Assembly: GCA_963620035.1 (NCBI GenBank)
Contig: CAVEXN010000011.1
Location: forward strand, 1-64,000
Direction: 5' to 3'
Source: F23-D06 sp963620035
Lineage (GTDB): Bacteria > Bacteroidota > Bacteroidia > Bacteroidales > WCHB1-69
DNA: 64,000 bases
The stretch's first letter is position 1; every line of letters begins with the position of its first letter. Positions 52,018-62,228 of this stretch are shown here, one piece after another. A program made the translations under genes and the position numbers. The notes beneath the pieces are model-generated. The model was given only the letters and a program-made list of their open reading frames with translations. It ran no database searches and was not told where the DNA came from.

Positions 52018-53276
52018 AAACAGACCGGCAAAAGACATTTTCCTACCACAAAACAGTAGAGAAACTATTCTTGAGAATAGAGAAGACAATAAAACGGCCT
52101 ATCAAGTTCACCGGGAAGCGGACCATAGAAGCCCTCATATTCCTCATCCTCTTCATTGCCTTCTTCGCCGCCATTGCCCATGTGATGACACTGCCGAAGA
52201 TGTTGAGCACCCTGATGCAGACGGCATATTCGCTGCTGATAGAGACCGTGTTCTACATCATGGCCATCTGTGTGCTCACCGGCGCCATCGGTAAGCTGCT
52301 GACGGAGTTCGGCGTAGTGCGCCTGATGGAAAACATCCTGCGTCCGTTGATGAAGCCGCTCTACAACCTTCCGGGCGTGTCGGCATTAGGGGCGGTCTTG
52401 ACATTCCTGAGCGACAACCCGGCCATCATCACCCTGTCGAAAGACAAGAACTTCAGCCGTTACTTCAAGAAATACCAATTAGTGTCGCTCACCAACTTCG
52501 GCACCGCTTTCGGCATGGGGCTTATGGTGTTGGCATTCATGACCGGCATCGGGTACGGCAAAAGTGCGGTTCTCGGAATCGTGGGGGCGGTCATCGGCAG
52601 CATTGTCTCCACCCGTCTTATGCAGCGCTTGACGCTGAAAGCCTTTCCCGAACTGGACACACCCATAATAGACGAATCGGAAGACACCGCGGAGGCCTCC
52701 CGGAAACTGGAAGGCGACGAGCAGCAGATTACTTACAAGAGTGAGGGTTCTCCGTTCATGCGTTTCCTCAACGGCATCCTCGACGGCGGCAAAGAGGGCG
52801 TGAGCATCGGTCTGGCCATCATACCGGGCGTGCTGGTCATCTCCACACTCGTGATGATGATGACCTTCGGTCCCTCCGGCGAAAACGGCACATATTTAGG
52901 CGTAGCCTACGAAGGCGTCCCCATCATCACCAAACTTGCCGACAAGATCAACATTGTATTCTACTGGCTCTTCGGTTTCCAGTTCCCGCAACTCATATCA
53001 TTTCCGATCACGGCTTTAGGGGCGGTGGGCGCCGCATTGGGACTGGTCCCGAAGTTCATCGCACAAGGCATCATCGACAGCAATGCCATTGCCGTATTCA
53101 CCGCTATGGGCATGTGCTGGAGCGGATACCTCAGCACCCACACGGCCATGCTTGACTCGCTGGGTTACCGTAAACTCATCGGCAAAGCCATCGCCGCACA
53201 CACCATCGGCGGACTTGTTGCCGGCATCGCCGCACACTGGATGCATGTACCGCTCGCACTGCTGGGCATCATGTAG
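52014..53276 (+). CDS. Nucleoside-recognition (Gate) domain membrane protein
   Basis: This 420-residue polytopic protein has a basic N terminus (GKRTIEALIFLILFI) and two Gate/nucleoside-recognition-type membrane modules with FGVVRLMENILRPLMKPLYNLPG and SDNPAIITLSKDKNF. A central charged loop (EASRKLEGDEQQITYK) lies between membrane regions; the second module has GILDGGKEGVSIGLAIIPGV. Such proteins resemble the CNT/SpmA-SpmB transporter-like family and may move small molecules; substrate unknown. It starts inside the porin stop, so the two are likely co-translated. Confidence 0.82.
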   Translation: MKTDRQKTFSYHKTVEKLFLRIEKTIKRPIKFTGKRTIEALIFLILFIAFFAAIAHVMTLPKMLSTLMQTAYSLLIETVFYIMAICVLTGAIGKLLTEFGVVRLMENILRPLMKPLYNLPGVSALGAVLTFLSDNPAIITLSKDKNFSRYFKKYQLVSLTNFGTAFGMGLMVLAFMTGIGYGKSAVLGIVGAVIGSIVSTRLMQRLTLKAFPELDTPIIDESEDTAEASRKLEGDEQQITYKSEGSPFMRFLNGILDGGKEGVSIGLAIIPGVLVISTLVMMMTFGPSGENGTYLGVAYEGVPIITKLADKINIVFYWLFGFQFPQLISFPITALGAVGAALGLVPKFIAQGIIDSNAIAVFTAMGMCWSGYLSTHTAMLDSLGYRKLIGKAIAAHTIGGLVAGIAAHWMHVPLALLGIM

Positions 53277-53349
53277 CGCCTGAAGTTCTGACATGGTCTG
53301 ACCAATGGCGTGCCGTCCCTCACAACAACCAACAGAGACTGACAACAAT

Positions 53350-53898
53350 ATGAATAGATTTCTTCTTTCCCTTTTGCTCATCTGCGCCGGGCTTGCCGGC
53401 ACAGCACAGACGCAGCCCATGAAATTTATGGGGGTGAACCTCAACTGCACTATGACCACATTCATATCGAAGATGAAAGGGAAAGGCTTCACGCAAGACC
53501 CCAACAGCCATGACAACATCATCTACATGAAAGGCATGTTCGCCGGGGAACGGGTTCGCCTTGAGGTGCGCAATGCCCCAAAAACCAAACTCATCGCCAG
53601 CGTGTCGGTGCGCTTCAACCACAGTACGAGTTACTCGTACGACATCCTGCGGAAGAAACTGCAAGTCAAATACGGCAGCGACTTCACGGAGGTGAAAAAC
53701 CTGAAAGAAGAGGAGATATTCGTAAACTACACGACCGACTATACCGTATGGAACGTCAACAAAGACACCCTCACCGGCAACTGTAACCAGATCGTGCTCT
53801 CCAAATGCAGTTACCGGTCCACCTCCCCGTTAGTCATCTCCTACATTGACTACCGGAACTCCAGGCAGGACAGAGAGGAGATAGACTCTGACTTCTGA
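53350..53898 (+). CDS. Secreted protein of unknown function
   Basis: This 182-residue protein has a signal peptide (MNRFLLSLLLICAGLAGTAQ). The mature part has alternating strand-like segments (VRLEVRNAPKTKLIASVSVRF, shown by parts) and conserved-looking KFMGVNLNCTMTTFI near the N terminus, typical of small periplasmic Bacteroidota proteins. Cysteines are few. ATG 53350 gives a clean signal peptide; a start at 53305 would add residues before it. It lies 73 bp after the Gate-domain gene and 45 bp before lepA. I do not recognise a family. Confidence 0.65.
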   Translation: MNRFLLSLLLICAGLAGTAQTQPMKFMGVNLNCTMTTFISKMKGKGFTQDPNSHDNIIYMKGMFAGERVRLEVRNAPKTKLIASVSVRFNHSTSYSYDILRKKLQVKYGSDFTEVKNLKEEEIFVNYTTDYTVWNVNKDTLTGNCNQIVLSKCSYRSTSPLVISYIDYRNSRQDREEIDSDF

Positions 53899-53928
53899 TC
53901 CGAAAGCACCGCATTCAAAGTTTTATGT

Positions 53929-53936
53929 TATTTTTG
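53929..53936 (+). promoter_or_regulatory. Candidate -7 box for lepA
   Basis: TATTTTTG ends 7 nt before the lepA ATG at 53944. If real, transcription would start at or next to the ATG, giving an almost leaderless mRNA. No -33 TTTG at the usual spacing. Confidence 0.5.
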
Positions 53937-53943
53937 CACACTT

Positions 53944-55731
53944 ATGAAAAACATCCGAAATTTCTGCATCATTGCCCATATAGACCATGGCAAAAGCACC
54001 TTGGCCGACCGTCTGCTGCAATACACCAAAACCGTCAACGAGCGTGAGTTCCAGAACCAGGTACTTGACGACATGGACCTCGAGCGCGAGCGCGGCATCA
54101 CCATCAAGAGCCATGCCATTCAAATGGAATACCAATACAAAGGGCAGTCTTACATCCTCAACCTCATAGACACGCCGGGACATGTGGATTTCTCGTACGA
54201 GGTGTCGCGGTCCATTGCGGCTTGCGAGGGTGCGCTGCTGCTGGTGGATGCCACGCAAGGCGTTCAGGCACAGACCATCTCGAACCTCTATCAGGCCATC
54301 GACAGCAACTTGGAAATCATACCCGTGCTGAACAAGATGGACATGCCCGCTGCCATGCCCGCAGAGGTCAAGGACCAGATTGTTGACCTTCTCGGCTGCG
54401 ACGAGTCCGACATCATCGAAGCCTCAGGCAAAACGGGGCAAGGCGTGGAGCAGATCCTAGAGGCCATCATCGAACGCATCCCCGCCCCTGAGGGTGACCC
54501 TGACGCTCCGCTGCAGGCACTCATCTTCGACTCCATTTTCAACTCCTTCAGAGGCATCATCGCCTATTTCCGCATCTTCAACGGAACCGTCAGGACGCAC
54601 GACCTCGTGAAGTTCATATCCACAAAAAAAGAATACGACGCGGACGAAATCGGCATCCTGAAGATGGACCGCGTGCCCAAAGACACCTTGTCGGCGGGCG
54701 ATGTCGGCTACCTTATCACGGGCATCAAAACCTCCACGGAGGTGAAAGTCGGCGATACCATCACCCATGTGGCGCGGCCTTGCTCCGAAGCCATCGAGGG
54801 ATTCCAGGAGGTGAAGCCTATGCTGTTTGCCGGCATCTACCCTACCGAGGCCGACCAGTACGAAGAGTTGCGTTCCTCGCTTGAAAAGCTGCGCCTGAAC
54901 GATGCTTCGCTCACCTTCGAGCCCGAATCGTCCGCCGCCCTCGGGTTCGGTTTCCGCTGCGGCTTTCTCGGACTTCTGCACATGGAAATCATTGAAGAGC
55001 GGCTCGACCGCGAGTTCGACCAGGACGTCATCGCCACCGTGCCCAACGTCTCGTACCGCGTGATGACCACAAAGAAACAGTGGCTGGAGGTATATAACCC
55101 CTCCGGAATGCCCGCCCCGACCGAAATCGACCATGTGGAAGAACCGTTCATCCGCGCCCAGATCATCACCAAGGACGACTATATCGGCCCCATCATGAAA
55201 CTCTGCATCGACAAGCGCGGCTCGCTGGTCAACCAGATGTATGTGGCCGCCAACCGAATCGAACTGACCTTTGACATGCCGCTGGGCGAGATCGTCTTCG
55301 ACTTCTATGACAAACTGAAAAGCATCTCCAAAGGATACGCCTCGTTCGACTACCACATCACCGACTTCAAGCCCGCCAATCTGGTAAAACTGGACATCTT
55401 GCTGAACGGCGACTCCGTGGACGCCCTCTCGGCGCTCATTCATGCCGACAACGCCTATGCGTTCGGCCGGCGCATCTGCGAAAAACTCAAAGAACTGATT
55501 CCGCGACAGCAGTTCGACATAGCCATACAGGCGGCCATCGGATCCAAAATCATCGCACGTGAGACCGTCAAGGCCGTGCGCAAAGACGTAACCGCAAAGT
55601 GCTATGGCGGCGACATCACCCGGAAACGAAAACTACTTGAAAAACAGAAGAAAGGCAAAAAAAGAATGCGCCAGATCGGAAACGTAGAAGTGCCGCAGTC
55701 TGCTTTCCTTGCCGTACTCAAACTTGATTGA
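53944..55731 (+). CDS. lepA: Elongation factor 4 (LepA) GTPase
   Basis: This 595-residue GTPase has the EF4 G1 motif AHIDHGKSTLADRLL, G3 DTPGHVDF, G4 NKMD and the effector loop ERERGITIKS. Elongation-factor domains II, III and V follow, and the C-terminal LepA-specific domain contains KKRMRQIGNVEVPQSAFLAVL. It acts on ribosomes and is thought to remodel stalled or initiating complexes. ATG 53944 is the canonical start. Length is normal. It is followed by the AddB-like gene after 25 bp. Confidence 0.96.
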   Translation: MKNIRNFCIIAHIDHGKSTLADRLLQYTKTVNEREFQNQVLDDMDLERERGITIKSHAIQMEYQYKGQSYILNLIDTPGHVDFSYEVSRSIAACEGALLLVDATQGVQAQTISNLYQAIDSNLEIIPVLNKMDMPAAMPAEVKDQIVDLLGCDESDIIEASGKTGQGVEQILEAIIERIPAPEGDPDAPLQALIFDSIFNSFRGIIAYFRIFNGTVRTHDLVKFISTKKEYDADEIGILKMDRVPKDTLSAGDVGYLITGIKTSTEVKVGDTITHVARPCSEAIEGFQEVKPMLFAGIYPTEADQYEELRSSLEKLRLNDASLTFEPESSAALGFGFRCGFLGLLHMEIIEERLDREFDQDVIATVPNVSYRVMTTKKQWLEVYNPSGMPAPTEIDHVEEPFIRAQIITKDDYIGPIMKLCIDKRGSLVNQMYVAANRIELTFDMPLGEIVFDFYDKLKSISKGYASFDYHITDFKPANLVKLDILLNGDSVDALSALIHADNAYAFGRRICEKLKELIPRQQFDIAIQAAIGSKIIARETVKAVRKDVTAKCYGGDITRKRKLLEKQKKGKKRMRQIGNVEVPQSAFLAVLKLD

Positions 55732-55756
55732 CATCCAAGATTACAACAACATAACC

Positions 55757-58624
55757 ATGACGACTACATTCTTGGCAGAACTGTCTGCCGCCATCAAAAA
55801 ATCCGGCATCGCACTGGAAGAAACGTTCATCATATTGCCCAACAAGCGTGCGGGCAGAATCTTGTTTCAGCACCTGGCGTGCAGCGACAAGCCTGTTTTC
55901 GCGCCTGAGATCCTCACCATTGACGAGTTCATCAGCCACCTTTCGCCGCTCAAAGACATGGAGCAGACCGAGACGCTGGCACTCCTGTTTGAAGCCCAAC
56001 AAACACTTTCGCCCGCCATTGCAGACGACTTCAACGAAATGCTTTCCTGGGCTCCGGCGTTTCTGTCTGACATCGAGGAAATAGACATGCAGCTACAGGA
56101 CGGCGAATATGTGTTCCGGACGCTGGCCTTTGACAAAGAATTCTCCCTTGCCATGTCCGGACATTCAAAAGACAGCAAAGCCATGCAGGGAAAAATGGAA
56201 CGTTATTCCCTTTTCGGCACGCTCTACACCACCTTCCACAATAAGATGCGAGAGGCGGGGAAATCATACCCCGGCTTCCGTTACCGCGACTGCGCCGAGA
56301 ACATCGAAGCATACGCCAGTCATCCTGAATGGTCATCCAAGCATTTCATCTTTGCCGGATTTCATGTATTCTCACCCGCCGAGATTGCCGTGGTCAAACA
56401 CATAAAGGACCATTACGACACCGTATTCTACTTTGACATCGACCCGTTTTACTGCGACTTCAGTCAGGACGACCGGTTCACCACCGCATTCTTTCTCCGC
56501 AAAATCTGTCGGGAACTGGAACTTGCACCCGAGCGTCTTCAATTCTGCGAACGACACTTCGAATCGACAGACAAGCACATACAAGTTGTAGGCACTTCAC
56601 AGAACGTCAACCAGATATACTTCGCCATAGAAAAAATAGAAGAGATTCGGAAGCGGCAGGGCAACTTGGACAGCACGGCGGTGGTGTTGGCTGACGAATC
56701 GTTGCTGGTGCCGTTCCTGTCAGCTTACGCCCATGAAGATGCGAATGTCACCATGGGCTATCCCTTTTCGTCCACCCCTGCCTACACGATGCTCAACACC
56801 CTGTTGGAACTTTACGGCGCCGCCACTGCCCTCCGCCTCCACAGCAGCGAAAAACTCCGCTACCATCGGCGCGACCTTTCCACTTTGTTGCACAACCCAT
56901 TGGTGAAACGATATGCCTTTAACGACCTTAATACAGTCAGGAACACCGTCAACGACATTGCCCGGGGGTTCAAAGTGCTCTATACCCAAAGCGAACTGCC
57001 GGAAGGAACCTTACCTGCATTCACCACCGCCCCAAGCCATTGCCTCCCGGCACTCGTCAACTATACGGAACACCTTCTGCAACAAGCCGTTGAAAGGGAA
57101 TCTCAACGAAATGCCGCCATGCTTTCCCTTTTGGCTGACGCACTGAGGAAAACGCAAGACACCCTACAGCAACTGAACGTACAGGACATCGATTTCGCAT
57201 CGCTGAAATACCTCATCGGACTTCAGGCTGGCAGCATCTCCTTGCCCGTTACCGGCGGTTCACTGCAAGGATTGCAGATTATGGGACTGCTGGAAACGAG
57301 AACGCTCGACTTCGATAACGTCATCCTGCTGTCTGTCAACGAGGGAATACTGCCCAAAGGCATCAGCCAGAACACACTGCTGCCGTTCGAGTTAAAATAC
57401 GATGCCCAATCGCTCCCCGGCTATCTGTACAAAGACCAGGTATATGCCTACCATTTCTTTCGGTTGCTGCAGCGTGCCAAAGACATCACGCTGCTCTACA
57501 ACAGCAGTGTCAGCGACGGAACCTTGAACGAGAAAAGCCGCCTTATCGCCCAATTGGAGTTTATGGTTACAGAAAAAAGACTTGAGAACATCGAAATAAA
57601 GTATGTGGATACCGGACTTCCTTACCAGCCGGAAAAGCGGCACGCAATAACCGTCGAAAAAAACGACGAAATCATAGGACAGATCCGCAATTTCAAATTC
57701 TCGCCCACCTCATTCAACAAATACCTCAATTGTCCCTTGCAGTTTTATTTCAGCTGCATCAGAAAAATTAACGCCCCTGACACATTCTGCGACATCACAG
57801 ACAGCAACATCATCGGGGATGCCGTACACAACTGCTACTGCGACGTTTTCAACAAAATAAAGCAATCACCGGCAGATTATGCCAACATCATTGACGACTT
57901 TATCCGGGAGGACAACCTTTACGGAAACATCCGTAAAAAATTGTTGGATAACAAAAACCTGAAACTCAACGAAAGCGATCTTGCGTCCGGGAGACCCTAT
58001 TTGGCCATACGCATCATCTCCAACGACGTACGCTCCTACCTTACCGCAGCAAAAAAAGAACTGGAGGCCGGCGGCATTACCATACTCGGCAATGAGCAAG
58101 CGTTGGGAACAAGTAGGAAGATTGATGGTTTTGACATCCGGCTGGAAGGGGAAATAGACCGGATACAAGACGAAAACGGCATCCTGACCGTACTCGACTA
58201 CAAGACAGGAAGCGTCCAAGCCAAATTAAAAGCCTATCTGAACGAGCCGGAATCGGTTTTCGACGGCAAAGACCACGACCAATTCGTGCAACTCTTATTC
58301 TATATGATTCTGTGCCGTCATTCCGACAATGAAATCTTCAAAGACATCGACCGACAGAACTGCCGGTACAAGAGCGGCATCATCAGCATCAAAGAAGCGA
58401 ACAAACAGAACAGTGAATACCTGCACTATGCCGTCATTTCTTCAAGAAAGAGAGAGAAGAAAGACATACACCAGACTTTCGACAACAAAACCTTGGATGT
58501 TTTTGAAAATGAGATGGACAACATTCTGAAAAAATTATTGGACAAGGAGAATCCTTTTTTCCAGACCACAGAGGAAAAACATTGCAAATACTGCGACTTC
58601 AAAGTCATCTGCAACCGGCAGTGA
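55757..58624 (+). CDS. AddB-like PD-(D/E)XK nuclease
   Basis: This 955-residue protein resembles the AddB subunit of AddAB helicase-nuclease. The N-terminal ILPNKRAGRILFQHL is a degenerate P-loop-like segment. Middle motifs include NVILLSVNEGILPKG. The C terminus has the nuclease core GEIDRIQDENGILTVLDYKTG, containing the D and DYK of the PD-(D/E)XK site, and the Fe-S cluster cysteines: one in LNCPLQFYF and the CKYCDFKVIC (CX2CX5C) set near the end. ATG 55757 is used. The AddA helicase partner is not next to it. Confidence 0.88.
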   Translation: MTTTFLAELSAAIKKSGIALEETFIILPNKRAGRILFQHLACSDKPVFAPEILTIDEFISHLSPLKDMEQTETLALLFEAQQTLSPAIADDFNEMLSWAPAFLSDIEEIDMQLQDGEYVFRTLAFDKEFSLAMSGHSKDSKAMQGKMERYSLFGTLYTTFHNKMREAGKSYPGFRYRDCAENIEAYASHPEWSSKHFIFAGFHVFSPAEIAVVKHIKDHYDTVFYFDIDPFYCDFSQDDRFTTAFFLRKICRELELAPERLQFCERHFESTDKHIQVVGTSQNVNQIYFAIEKIEEIRKRQGNLDSTAVVLADESLLVPFLSAYAHEDANVTMGYPFSSTPAYTMLNTLLELYGAATALRLHSSEKLRYHRRDLSTLLHNPLVKRYAFNDLNTVRNTVNDIARGFKVLYTQSELPEGTLPAFTTAPSHCLPALVNYTEHLLQQAVERESQRNAAMLSLLADALRKTQDTLQQLNVQDIDFASLKYLIGLQAGSISLPVTGGSLQGLQIMGLLETRTLDFDNVILLSVNEGILPKGISQNTLLPFELKYDAQSLPGYLYKDQVYAYHFFRLLQRAKDITLLYNSSVSDGTLNEKSRLIAQLEFMVTEKRLENIEIKYVDTGLPYQPEKRHAITVEKNDEIIGQIRNFKFSPTSFNKYLNCPLQFYFSCIRKINAPDTFCDITDSNIIGDAVHNCYCDVFNKIKQSPADYANIIDDFIREDNLYGNIRKKLLDNKNLKLNESDLASGRPYLAIRIISNDVRSYLTAAKKELEAGGITILGNEQALGTSRKIDGFDIRLEGEIDRIQDENGILTVLDYKTGSVQAKLKAYLNEPESVFDGKDHDQFVQLLFYMILCRHSDNEIFKDIDRQNCRYKSGIISIKEANKQNSEYLHYAVISSRKREKKDIHQTFDNKTLDVFENEMDNILKKLLDKENPFFQTTEEKHCKYCDFKVICNRQ

Positions 58625-58791
58625 TGCAATCATCGACATAAAAAACAATCGCCCGTGCAAACCTTTCATAATAGCGAGAGCATTCTTCACAGGCCCTTGT
58701 ATCCATCAACAAAATACAATTCAGGCTGCAACAATAAATACTAAAGGGGCGGGGTTGTCGTTATGTGAAACGTATTATTGGTATTTGGAAG

Positions 58792-59778
58792 ATGAAACAC
58801 TACTACTTGCTTGCGCTGATTTCAATATGCCTGCTCACTGCAGGATGCAACAGCCGTACAAAAGACAACCGTACCGAACCCGAGAAACCCGCCGTTGCAA
58901 TACCGGCCTTTGACTGCGATTCCGCATACAGTTTCGTAGCGGCGCAAACCGCGTTCGGCCCGCGCGTTCCCGGCAGCGACGGCCACGCCCAATGCGCCCT
59001 TTTTCTGCTGCATAAACTCTCGCAGTATTGCGACACGGCACATATCCAGACTTTTCCGGCCGTCACATACGACGGCAAACATCATACCGGAAAGAACATC
59101 ATAGGCTCGTTCTCGCCCGAAAAGAGCGAGCGCGTAGTGCTCGCCTCACATTGGGACTCCCGCCCCTTTGCCGACCATGATGCCTCTCCGTCCAACCTCA
59201 ACAAGCCTATAGACGGCGCCAACGACGGCGCCTCCGGCGTAGGAGTTCTGCTCGAAGCGGCGCGCCAACTCCAGATGCAACGCCCCAAAATAGGCATCGA
59301 CATCGTATTCTTCGACTTAGAAGACTACGGGCCCAAAGAAGGCGAGACAGCCCCGGACGGCGACTGGTGGGGTTTAGGTTCTCAATATTGGGCACAGCAT
59401 CTGCACCGCCCCGGCTATATGGCACGGTACGGCATACTCCTGGACATGGTAGGAGCAGCCGGCGCACGCTTCTATCAGGAGAGTTTCTCCGTTCGCGATG
59501 CCCAGCCCGTCGTGGCCAAGGTATGGTCTGCCGCCTACGAACTCGGACACGGCGAATATTTCATCAACCAGCCCGGCGGCATCATCACCGACGACCATTA
59601 CTATGTCAACAAATACGCACCGTTCAAAATGATAGACATCATCCATTATGACCGTCATTCAGGAACGGGATTCCCCTCAACATGGCATACCCTCAACGAC
59701 AACGTCCAAAACATTGACAAGACGACATTGGGCGTAGTGGGGACCACGGTGCTTCACGTCATCAGAAACGAAAAATGA
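58792..59778 (+). CDS. M28-family lipoprotein, glutaminyl cyclase-like
   Basis: This 328-residue protein has a lipoprotein signal (MKHYYLLALISICLLTAGC). The M28 fold shows metal-site segments SHWDSRPFAD, DGANDGASGVG, FDLEDYG, ILLDMVGA and IIHYDR. Bacteroidota enzymes of this shape include glutaminyl-peptide cyclotransferases, which convert N-terminal Gln to pyroglutamate on exported proteins after signal cleavage. Aminopeptidase activity cannot be excluded. ATG 58792 was chosen because the upstream GTG reading adds residues before the lipobox signal. Its stop overlaps the aspartate kinase start (ATGA). Confidence 0.83.
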   Translation: MKHYYLLALISICLLTAGCNSRTKDNRTEPEKPAVAIPAFDCDSAYSFVAAQTAFGPRVPGSDGHAQCALFLLHKLSQYCDTAHIQTFPAVTYDGKHHTGKNIIGSFSPEKSERVVLASHWDSRPFADHDASPSNLNKPIDGANDGASGVGVLLEAARQLQMQRPKIGIDIVFFDLEDYGPKEGETAPDGDWWGLGSQYWAQHLHRPGYMARYGILLDMVGAAGARFYQESFSVRDAQPVVAKVWSAAYELGHGEYFINQPGGIITDDHYYVNKYAPFKMIDIIHYDRHSGTGFPSTWHTLNDNVQNIDKTTLGVVGTTVLHVIRNEK

Positions 59779-61064
59779 AACAATACAAAGTCTTCAAGTT
59801 CGGTGGAGCTTCGGTGAGAGACGCTGCCGCCATCGAAAATCTCCGGAACATCCTTCAACGATATCCCGAGGATCCTCTTGCCGTCGTCATATCGGCCATC
59901 GGCAAGACCACAAACTTTCTTGAAAAGACCTTAGACGCATATTACCATCGTCCTCAAGAGGCACTCCGGATGGCAGACGAACTGCAACAGCACCATGAAC
60001 GGATCGCCCAAGGACTGCTTGCTGAACCGGAGGCGCTGAACGCGACCATACGCCCTCTGTTCGACAAACTTCGCACACGGCTCAAGACCCAACACTCCAA
60101 CAACTACGACTTCGACTACGACCAGATTGTCAGTTACGGGGAACTTCTTTCCACCACACTCATATCGGAATACCTCAACCAATCGGGAGTCTCCAACACC
60201 TGGCTGGACGCACGCCGCCTGATGCGCACCGACAGCACCTACCGCGAAGGGCATATCCTATGGGATGCGACTACAGCACAAATAAGGGATGCCGTGTCAG
60301 GACAAGAAAACAGGATTGTCATCACACAAGGCTTCATCGGCGGAACGGCAGAATGTCTGACGACCACATTAGGCCGGGAAGGGTCAGACTTCTCGGCCGC
60401 CGTTATGGCTTACGCCCTTGATGCCGAAAGCTTAACAATATGGAAAGACGTGCCCGGCTTACTCAATGCCGACCCGAAACGTTTCCCCGATGCCGTAAGG
60501 CTGCCCCGTATCCCCTACGAAGAGGCCGTCGAACTCTCATTCTACGGGGCCTCCGTCATACACCCCAAGACCTTAAAGCCGCTACAAAACAAGGGCATTC
60601 CGCTGTATGTCAAGTCCTTTTTCCGTCCAGACGATGAAGGGAGCGTCATCACGGCATGCACCGTTTTTTCAGAAACGCCCTCATTCATCGTCAAAGACCG
60701 GCAGACCCTGATCACCATCTCGCCACGCGACTTCTCCTTTATGGATGTCGACAACCTGTCAGAAATCTTCTCACAATTCTCGACATTCAGAATCCGCATC
60801 AATATGATGCAGAACTCGGCACTCAGCCTCTCCGTCTGCACCGAATCCGACAAAAACCGTGTCCGCCGGTGTATGGATGCCTTGAAAGAACGCTATAAAG
60901 TCAAATACAACGAAGACGTTGACCTGGTCACCATACGGCACTACAACCAAGAGGCCATAGACCGGGTGTTGGCAGGGCGAGAGGTGCTGTTGGAGCAGAC
61001 CAGCCGCAGCACCACGCAGTTCGTGACGAAAGGTTTTTCCGCCGGAGCAGACATCAACAGTTAA
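59775..61064 (+). CDS. Aspartate kinase
   Basis: This 429-residue monofunctional aspartate kinase has the N-terminal KFGGASV motif (residues 8-14), an ITQGFIGGT segment and the GREGSDFSAAVMAYAL motif, then a C-terminal regulatory part with two ACT-type regions. It phosphorylates aspartate in the pathway to lysine, threonine and methionine and is usually feedback-inhibited via the ACT domains. Its length fits the short, Bacteroidota-type enzyme. The start overlaps the M28 gene stop. Confidence 0.93.
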   Translation: MKQYKVFKFGGASVRDAAAIENLRNILQRYPEDPLAVVISAIGKTTNFLEKTLDAYYHRPQEALRMADELQQHHERIAQGLLAEPEALNATIRPLFDKLRTRLKTQHSNNYDFDYDQIVSYGELLSTTLISEYLNQSGVSNTWLDARRLMRTDSTYREGHILWDATTAQIRDAVSGQENRIVITQGFIGGTAECLTTTLGREGSDFSAAVMAYALDAESLTIWKDVPGLLNADPKRFPDAVRLPRIPYEEAVELSFYGASVIHPKTLKPLQNKGIPLYVKSFFRPDDEGSVITACTVFSETPSFIVKDRQTLITISPRDFSFMDVDNLSEIFSQFSTFRIRINMMQNSALSLSVCTESDKNRVRRCMDALKERYKVKYNEDVDLVTIRHYNQEAIDRVLAGREVLLEQTSRSTTQFVTKGFSAGADINS

Positions 61065-61104
61065 CAACCACAAAAGAACCAATACATATTTCACACGTAA
61101 CAAT

Positions 61105-62208
61105 ATGAAAAACAGATTCCTTATCAGCGGCGGCGGCACAGGAGGACACATCTTCCCGGCACTGGCTATCGCCAACAAAATAAAGAAAGAGAATCCGGAA
61201 GCTCAAATCCTGTTTATCGGGGCACGTGACAAGATGGAAATGAAGCGTATGCCCGAAGCGGGATATCCCATTGAGGGCCTCGAGATTTACGGCATCAGCC
61301 GGGACTTTTCCTTGAAAGGGCTCGGCAAAAACATCAAACTGCCGTTTGTTCTTATGTCTGCTATGAGGAAAGCACGGATGATAATCAAAGAGTTCAAACC
61401 CGACGTTGCCATAGGTGTAGGCGGATTCGCATCAGGGCCGGCACTGAAAGCAGCCGACCAAATGGGCATTCCCACCCTGTTGCAAGAGCAGAACTCCTAC
61501 CCCGGCATCACCAACAAAATGCTGGCGGCAAAAGCAAAGCGGATCTGTGTGGCATACGACGGTCTGGAAAAGTATTTCCCGGCAGAGAAAATCATACGTA
61601 CCGGCAACCCCGTAAGGGCTGAAATCCTCAATCTGAAACGCAAAGACCCCAATGCCTACAAAATCTTTGATTTCTCGCCCGAAAAGAAAACGGTGCTTGT
61701 CGTTGGCGGCAGTCTTGGCGCACGCACCCTCAACGAGACGATGGCTGCGCACCTTGACGATTTCCGGGAAGCCGACCTCCAACTGTTATGGCAGACCGGC
61801 GAGCAATTCTACCTCAACATGGACTCCTCGCTGCTGGCTCAACAAGACGACCATGTACGCATCCTCCCGTTCATCCGCAACATGAACGACGCATACAGTA
61901 TGGCCGACATCATCATCTCCCGCGCCGGAGCCCTGGCCATCTCTGAACTCGCCATCGTCGGCGTGCCCTCCATTTTAGTGCCGTTCCCGTTTGCGGCCGA
62001 AGACCATCAGACCTACAACGCAAAAGCGCTCTCGTCGCAAGATGCCGCCGTATTAGTGCCCGACTCGCAAGCCCGGGCGGAATTGATCCCTACCCTTATG
62101 GAATTGGCAAACAATCCTCAACGATGCGAAAAGATGGGACACAACCTGCGCAAGTTCGCCCAACCGGATGCCATAAACCTGATTTACAAGGAAATAGAAA
62201 AACTGTAA
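61105..62208 (+). CDS. murG: UDP-GlcNAc:undecaprenyl-pyrophosphoryl-MurNAc-pentapeptide transferase
   Basis: This 367-residue GT28 glycosyltransferase makes lipid II from lipid I at the cytoplasmic face of the inner membrane. The N-terminal GGGTGGHIFPALAIA (residues 9-23) is diagnostic, and GVGGFASGPAL, LLQEQNSYPGITNK, VVGGSLGARTLNE and SRAGALAISEL follow. Length is normal. In many genomes murG sits in the dcw cluster; here its neighbours are aspartate kinase and yqgE, so the gene is displaced from that cluster. Confidence 0.95.
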   Translation: MKNRFLISGGGTGGHIFPALAIANKIKKENPEAQILFIGARDKMEMKRMPEAGYPIEGLEIYGISRDFSLKGLGKNIKLPFVLMSAMRKARMIIKEFKPDVAIGVGGFASGPALKAADQMGIPTLLQEQNSYPGITNKMLAAKAKRICVAYDGLEKYFPAEKIIRTGNPVRAEILNLKRKDPNAYKIFDFSPEKKTVLVVGGSLGARTLNETMAAHLDDFREADLQLLWQTGEQFYLNMDSSLLAQQDDHVRILPFIRNMNDAYSMADIIISRAGALAISELAIVGVPSILVPFPFAAEDHQTYNAKALSSQDAAVLVPDSQARAELIPTLMELANNPQRCEKMGHNLRKFAQPDAINLIYKEIEKL

Positions 62209-62228
62209 CCAACGCTCAAGTCTCAATT

